From: Emydura subglobosa
Lineage: Eukaryota; Chordata; Testudines; Chelidae
Reading direction: 5' to 3'
Length of the DNA stretch: 64,000 nt
NCBI GenBank assembly: GCA_007922225.1
Contig: ML679956.1
Span: forward strand, 69,866,111 to 69,930,110
Of the stretch, positions 58,671-64,000 are shown in pieces. The notes under the pieces were generated by a model, which was not told the origin of the DNA, did not search any database, and saw only the letters and a program-made list of their open reading frames with translations. Numbering within the stretch: position 1 is the stretch's first letter; each line of letters starts with the position of its first letter. Position numbers and translations under genes: made by a program.

Positions 58671-58750
58671 CAGCTCTTGTGTGCACTGGCTCTCCTGACT
58701 GCTCTTTTCTTGCCACCAAGATCTCAAAACACGAACCCTCCGTCTCGGCA

Positions 58751-60698
58751 GAGTACAGGAGGTAGGAAGGAGCCAGAGCATGTGGGAGGGATAGGTGAAG
58801 AGGGGGGAAGGAGTGGGGAGGTTGAAGAATTACAGTAGGGTCTACAACCACAACCCCTTTCTAAATTAGAACTGAACCGAGAAGACCTGAATTCATCTGC
58901 AGACAGTGTATAACGGTTTCACAACTGGCAAAGCCTGTGTCTCATTCTCTTCTAATGCTGATCCATGGGGCAGACAACAGTTTACTATTGCTACCAGTTA
59001 CTCTGTTAGCTCAAGTGGCAGAGGTCTGTATGGTGGATGTAAAGTTTCAAAACCTGCTGATGACCCAAGTGGACCTAAAAGATTCCATATGATAGGATTT
59101 CTGTTTTTTCAAATTTTTAAAAGAATGATTAACTTATATTGAGGGACAGCGGTTTCAGAAAGTATCAGGGCTATGTGGTGAAAAGGCTATTGTTTGTAGG
59201 ACCCTGCCTAATTTGTTGCAGATGTTAGAAGATATGTAATGAATGAGGCTGGGGATTGCAGGAGGAGAAAGGATGGTGAAATATTAAATAACTAGTAATT
59301 CACTGAATGAAGCAGGGGTCCCCTGGAAAAAAATAATTTGTATATTATCTTCTAATTAAGTATTGTATCATGAAGCATGAGCAACCTTAATTCTGGCATC
59401 CCTAACTTTTGAGTGCTTGATAATGTTATTTTAATGTAGGTTTTTTGTATGTAACTCTCATTGCAACTTTGCAGAAGGGAATATGGATCAGTGCTCACTG
59501 GCCTCAAGAAGTATATTATGAGAGAATGGAAACACCACATCTAATCTATTGTATTGACTGGAATAGTTGCAGCATAGTACCATTCTATCTTCAGTCAACT
59601 GCATTACTCTTTGGCTATTGCTTTTAAGCAGAGCTGCCAAGAAAATATTTAGGTCCTGGAGACATTTGTAAGCCCTGCAGGGCTCTCTTACCTCATTCAA
59701 TCATCTCTCTCACATTCAGACGCACATTTTTGCTGACTTCAAGGGCTATCAAATACCCTGGGAATGATCCCTGTCTGATCCCATCTGAGCTGCTGGTTTT
59801 GAGTATAATACTCCTTGAATTTTCAAAGGAATATAACTCATTGATTAACTAAAATTCACCTAACCTTATTTCCCTCACAAAGAACTAATGGCACTGTGGA
59901 ATCTAACTGAAAAATCAATTGGAATAGAAACTCACTTTGAGAAGAAACCACATTTGAGAGACATTTCCCTCAAGGATTTAGCTACAGCTAAGGGCTTTCA
60001 ATACATTTGTTGTGCATTATCCTTGTATTTCAGTGATGTTAAAATTGGTAAATTGGAGTTAAAATTGGTAAAATTCTGGTATATTTTGATATTAAAAGGT
60101 GGATATGTAAATGCATTATGATATTATCTATATAATTAACTTGAATGCCCTGTTTGTATTATACCATCTGTCAGATCAAAGTTAGTGAATTTGCTAATCT
60201 TAATATCTTTTACAAAACATTTTAGTTACTTTGAAACAAAGTAAAAAAGCATCCAGGAAAATAAATATAAACCAATCATGGGAATCATGAACTTTCTAAT
60301 CAGTTTCTACTAACCAATTATTTTCCAGTGAGCTCAGATTAGTTATGTACCAATTCTGAGTACACACGTCTTTGACGGCAGAGAGCTACACTGGTCAGAT
60401 GAAAACAACTTCATAAAATAAGTTGCACAGCACAAAGTATGATGTGAAAAGCCTATCAAGCTAAAAGCTGTGCAGCAATGTAGGCTTTCAGGCTTATCAG
60501 ACTTTAGAAATTCACAGACAAATGTTAACAAGTAACTGCTGCCTATTGCGTACGTTTTTGGAACATAACAGTGTCTGTGAAATGAAGCACATCAGTAAAA
60601 TACTAGTACAAGTGGCCAGAACACCTTGGTGTTAATGTTTGATAGGAGAACAAGAGCATTTTCACTTTACAATCACAGAGAAGCAAGCAGGTCCTTAC
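58751..60698 (-). other. Intron, mostly unrecognised
   Basis: A possible tRNA-type SINE head lies at 59015-59090 (tagctcaagtggcagagg, A-box-like, and taaagtttcaaaacctgc, B-box-like). Otherwise AT-rich intron. The donor gtaagg of the 60699-60819 exon is at its right end. Confidence 0.4.
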
Positions 60699-60819
60699 CT
60701 TCTGGAAAACAGTCCTCAGGTTCCATTAACTCTTCAGCCAGATCGGGAATCTGTTCCAGCAGTTCTCCATGATTTGCCAAATCCACTGTGCTGCCTTCAG
60801 AGAAACTGATTTCATCAAC
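60699..60819 (-). CDS. SCN5A: Sodium channel exon: end of the domain II-III linker (exon 19)
   Basis: A 121-nt exon of 40 codons plus one base, encoding VDEISFSEGSTVDLANHG, then ELLEQIPDLAEELMEPEDCF and PE. It is the acidic C-terminal end of the cytoplasmic linker before domain III. The acceptor is cacaag| before GTTGAT and the donor GAAG|gtaagg; the split codon is completed by the exon at 37736-37890. ELLEQIPDL matches the SCN5A pattern as I remember it, while SEGSTVD and CFPE also recall SCN10A. It is the most variable of the exons found, which makes it the useful one for telling the paralogues apart. Confidence 0.9.
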
Positions 60820-61205
60820 CTTGTGTGTAACAGGGGCAAAGATGAGGAAAACAAATTGATCAATTTTCCCTCAAGGAAGGTGCTGTATTTTGAATTCAAC
60901 TGAACAATATCCCAGCAAAGAATTTAACAAAGAAAAAAACTGCCATGCATTTTATATAGCATCCCTCCTCCATGATGATAATTCTACCTATTCCTCTGTG
61001 TGTTTATTGTAATCCCATCACTGTATTATCTACAACAAAATTGTTCATACGAGAAAACTTGAGAGGTATTATTTTAAAAGTTTACCTATACATCAAAATA
61101 AAGCTCTCTTTTGTCATAATTATATTTTGAGTTTTAGCATGGGAGAGCCTCTAGCAATTTTCTTGTGGCATATGTCCTTTCCTCATACCCTGGAACAGAA
61201 TATGA
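60820..61205 (-). other. Intron upstream of exon 19
   Basis: AT-rich. I searched it for the preceding linker exon and saw none. No repeat recognised. Confidence 0.45.
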
Positions 61206-61209
61206 GACC

Positions 61210-61500
61210 CTATTATGAGGTAATGTGGTCTAGTGATTAAAGTACTTGATTAGGAGATCTGGGTTCATTGCTGGGTCTGGGACTTTCAGTGACTTGTCCA
61301 AGGTGATACTGAATCTCTCTGCATATCAGTTCCTCATCTGTAAAATGGGGAAAATAACCCCTTTTCCTGAAGCGTCGCCTGTTTTGTCTGATTAGATTAT
61401 AAAATCTTAAGGCAGAGAGTGTCTCTTATGATGTGTTGTAATAGTGCCTATCACAATGGAGCCCTAATCTCAGCTCGAGTCAACTAGGCAACATAATAAT
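61210..61500 (+). repeat. tRNA-derived SINE
   Basis: A-box-like ggtctagtgattaaagtac, B-box-like tgggttcattgctggg, tcctcatctgtaaaatgggg, then a tail region with gtgcctatcacaatggagcc and ataataatac. It is the same SINE type as at 20876-21126. Confidence 0.75.
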
Positions 61501-61504
61501 ACAG

Positions 61505-61690
61505 AACAGTAACTGTTAGGAGGCATGGGTTTCTAATTTCTAATAAATCACTGAATTTTTTTGAGCCTCTGTTTGTAATACTATTATGTCCATTCACAAG
61601 ATGAGATAATAATACTTACCCATGCTTGTAAAGCACTTTGAGATACTTAGATGGAAGGTGAAATGTGTATGCAAAGTATTTTTAATGAGG
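61505..61690 (+). repeat. MIR-like SINE 3' part
   Basis: Contains tgagcctctgtttgtaata, acaagatgagataataatac and tgtaaagcactttgagatac, in MIR-type order. It follows the previous SINE directly. Confidence 0.6.
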
Positions 61691-62225
61691 ATGATGATGC
61701 AGTTAAAGAACAACTACAACTTTAATACTTATTAATGTGAAAATGAGCCTACTGCTTTCAATGTACACAGTCCATGTAAAATGTACAGCCAAATTCATAT
61801 AGAAGCGAAAGTTATACTAAAATGAACAAGACTGATCACTCCAGAAATGCTTACAAATGAGGACGAAACCTAATCATCTGCAATTAATTATAACACCTCA
61901 CAGGACATAGACTTGGACAGAGTCTACAATTTCCTATGAAAAAGGGCTACAAACAGTTAAAAAGCAGAAAAATAGCATTTCAAGAAAGAGGGCAGAAATA
62001 AAGTTAATCACAGAATTAACTGGGCAATGCTTCTAAAAATCGCTATTCAAAATGAATATCTGAAAATGGCTCTGTCTACAGACTAGCAAGACTAGATGAG
62101 AACAAGAATGAAAAAAATGCTGGGCCAACTTTCAGTTCAGTCAGAACCACTGGGTACCCATTCATGAAAGATTTTATTTGCTCATTTACCTGTTGGGTTA
62201 TAAACGCAGCCAAAATGGATTGTTA
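61691..62225. other. Intron, nothing recognised
   Basis: No repeat or exon that I can support. Confidence 0.4.
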
Positions 62226-62229
62226 AAAT

Positions 62230-63590
62230 GTTTCCTAAATCATGTACGCTACAAGACAACTTTATGATAAATAAAACAGAAACTCCAGCTAGAAGGGAAA
62301 CCATTTTGGTTGTACTTTCTATCAATAGAGAGAACGTGAGAGATTGTGACAACAGTCTCATCTTGGTATCAGTACATATGGGAATTCAGCATGGGAAGAT
62401 TAAGGGATTCACAGAATGCAGCAATACAATTGTATTAGATTTCAGGAAAGCACATACTGATGAATTAGGAAATCTATAAGGAAGTTATATGTGACGAAGA
62501 AGTTAGGGGGAAGCATTAAAATCCGCCAGTGTGAAACGCAGATGGGGAGTAGTTAAAGTACAACAGATAACAGTTCTTTTGAGAAGCATTTAAAGAATAA
62601 GCAGCAGCATATGTGGCTTCAGAAAATACTAGACAAAGATCTGAGGATCTGTATGGGGAATGAAAAAGGCAAGATAAATGAGGCAACCAACCAAGAATCG
62701 GGAGAAAAAGAGAGGAAGGGCTTGTAGGGAAAAGAAAAGACCAGCAAAAAAGCAAATCGATTGACTGTTAGCCAAAAATGGAAGAAAAGAAATTTTTTTG
62801 AAATTTCCCACAAAATAAAATTCCAAATATTTTTGTTTCACATCAGTCCAAACATTTTGCTTGATAACACTGAAATGTTTCATTCTGATTTTGATCTCTT
62901 AAAACTTTAAAAAAAAATTATATAAAACAATTAATTTAATTGAAATGTTCCATTCTGAAAATATTTAAAGAGGATATTTTGACACTATCAAAATGTTACA
63001 TTTCATTTTTTTCCTAAACAAAATTGTCAAAATCGACATGCTTTTCTAAACATTTGAATTTTGCCAAAATGGCATTTTTCATCAAAAAATCATTTTAATG
63101 AAAATTTCTGACTTGTCTAGCTAAAAGGAATAAGAAGGGGTTTCACACACATTGATGGAAAGATATTTTCTAGAGACAAAGTAACATTTGATGAAAGGTA
63201 TGTCATTAATGAGAACTCAAATATGTTGAAGATAGTTATCTCATTTTCAAAATCTATGTTCAACATGAAAAAAAAAGTTAGGAAAAGGAAGTAGTGAGGA
63301 AGATCATGTAAAAATAATTAATGTTAAAGTGCAAGTAAAGACAAACTCAGAACATCTAAACATACCAAATCTGCAGGTCTAGAAAATGTACATTCTAGGG
63401 AAAAAAGGGAATTGAGAAACAAAATTAACATACCACTGACAATTGTTACTGAACATTCATAGAAAACTGGGAAGAGACCAGAACAACAAAGATAGTCCTG
63501 AGCTTTAAAGAAGGAAAGGGAGAATAATCCTGACAATCGCCATTCATTAAGTCTTTGTTTGCAGATCTTTATTAAAATAATGGAATAAAT
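62230..63590 (+). mobile_element. Strongly decayed CR1 LINE, interrupted by an AT-rich repeat
   Basis: The right part translates, with stops, to KSAGLENVHSREKRELRNKI then NIPLTIVTEHS and NPDNRHSLSL with IKIME, which fits the CR1 RT start (usually KSPGPDG ... NPxNYRPVSLT ... GKIME). The left part (62230-62770) is compatible with the stretch before the RT but is weak. The interruption at about 62780-63125 is a separate repeat. Confidence 0.5.
62780..63125. repeat. AT-rich repeat with recurring GAAATGTT(T/C)C motif
   Basis: Motifs such as ctgaaatgtttcattctga and ttgaaatgttccattctga recur, and aaaatttctgac and aaaatggcattttt show local symmetry. It resembles an AT-rich reptile repeat also traced near 54715-54795. 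No coding capacity. Confidence 0.45.
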
Positions 63591-64000
63591 ATTATGAGAC
63601 CAGAGGATAATGGAACCATGAACTGCAGATGGATGTATGAAGGCTTAGGGGTGGACTCTCTAGTCTGCCAAAACCACTGTGCACCACAGAAGTGCAAAAT
63701 GGCCTTGGGCAGGGGAATTCTCTTTATTGGTGTATGGCTGGGAAATATGTCATCTCCTATGCCAGCTGCATTTCCCTGGCATAAGGGGAAAGTGAGGGCA
63801 TGTCAGGGGCAGGGCATGAGCAGGAAATGGTGGGAACCGGGCAGAAGAGAACTCTGCCATGCCAGATCTTCCACTGGTATAAGGTGTCTCTTGAGTGCCA
63901 CTTGGGGTACACCTACAATGGAATAAAAGTGGCTGCCCTGGGTCAGCTGAGGCCTTGGGCCGTGGGGCTAAAAATTGCTGTGTAGACATTCAGGCTCAGG
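63591..64000. other. Unclassified; right end may enter a TIR repeat
   Basis: The last 95 bases (tacacctacaatggaataaa to ctgtgtagacattcaggctc) look like the start of a repeat whose remainder lies beyond the window. The open frame 63594-63926 has no recognisable domain. Confidence 0.35.

Larger units (their letters stand above)
57513..58750 (+). mobile_element. ERV 3' LTR, interrupted by CR1
   Basis: The LTR starts TGTAGGGAACGG after the polypurine tract and ends near cgtctcggca. A CR1 copy occupies about 57869-58577. Without it the LTR would be roughly 530 bp. A polyadenylation signal AATAAA lies at 58665-58670, about 80 bases before the LTR end. The right end is matched in inverted form at 55946-56035. 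Confidence 0.75.
1..64000 (-). other. SCN5A: Partial voltage-gated sodium channel alpha-subunit gene (SCN5A-like), exons and introns
   Basis: Five exon-like blocks on the minus strand encode consecutive parts of a Nav channel: the acidic end of the domain II-III linker, domain III S1, S2 with the start of S3, and two versions of S3-S4. Exon lengths 121, 155, 174 and 123 nt and their phases match, from memory, human SCN5A exons 19-22. Introns are 22.8 kb, 2.28 kb and 33.6 kb, with 798 nt between the two last exons. The next exon (start of the DIII S4-S5/pore exon) is not seen in positions 1-618, and the preceding linker exons lie beyond 64000. S1-S4 residues look closest to SCN5A; part of the linker resembles SCN10A, so the paralogue call is not certain. 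The channel is a plasma-membrane Na+ channel; SCN5A is the main cardiac one. Confidence 0.75.

Noticed and set aside
63594..63926. 110-codon frame near the right end
   Set aside because: No domain, not on the strand of the host gene, in unclassified sequence.
60820..64000. Possible preceding linker exon of the sodium channel
   Set aside because: No acidic linker-like open block with splice sites was found; the linker is poorly conserved, so a short exon could be missed.

Overview
The window is a stretch of a non-avian reptile genome, most likely a turtle (a crocodilian is the main alternative). It reads as long introns full of transposable elements: several CR1 LINEs ending in the ATTCTATGA-type tail, a DIRS-type tyrosine-recombinase retrotransposon, MIR-like tRNA SINEs, hAT-like and other TIR elements, and an endogenous retrovirus. 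No operons, Shine-Dalgarno sites or other prokaryotic features are seen.

The only host gene I can support is a voltage-gated sodium channel alpha subunit on the minus strand, of the SCN5A/SCN10A group and most likely SCN5A. The window holds the end of the domain II-III linker and domain III up to S4. In transcript order the exons are 60819-60699 (121 nt), 37890-37736 (155 nt), 35458-35285 (174 nt), and then two candidate versions of the next exon: 1662-1540 (123 nt) and 741-619 (123 nt). All five have AG acceptors, GT donors and compatible phases. From memory, the lengths match human SCN5A exons 19-22. Neighbouring exons lie outside the window on both sides.

The most interesting signal is the pair of 123-nt exons. 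Both encode the S3-S4 voltage sensor of domain III, both are fully open, and both can splice from the same upstream exon. Their S4 halves share 17 consecutive identical residues despite 17 nucleotide differences across those codons, while the S3/S3-S4 loop halves differ strongly. This looks like an old exon duplication kept by purifying selection, a candidate mutually exclusive exon pair. It sits at the same place as the known 18N/18A pair of SCN8A, but without the stop codon that makes 18N a truncating exon.

Layout: 1-1662 alternative exons; 1663-35284 a 33.6-kb intron with SINEs, three or more remnants of an I-clade LINE, CR1 copies (one inserted in another), an RTE-like LINE and foldback elements; 35285-37890 two constitutive exons around a 2.3-kb intron; 37891-60698 a 22.8-kb intron with CR1, a DIRS element nested in a TIR element and itself split by a solo LTR, an L2-like LINE and a rearranged ERV carrying integrase, dUTPase and an Env tail; 60699-60819 an exon; 60820-64000 intron with SINEs and a decayed CR1.

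All transposon reading frames show stops, frameshifts or truncation; I see no intact autonomous element. Family names rest on recognisable protein motifs and termini, not on a database search.
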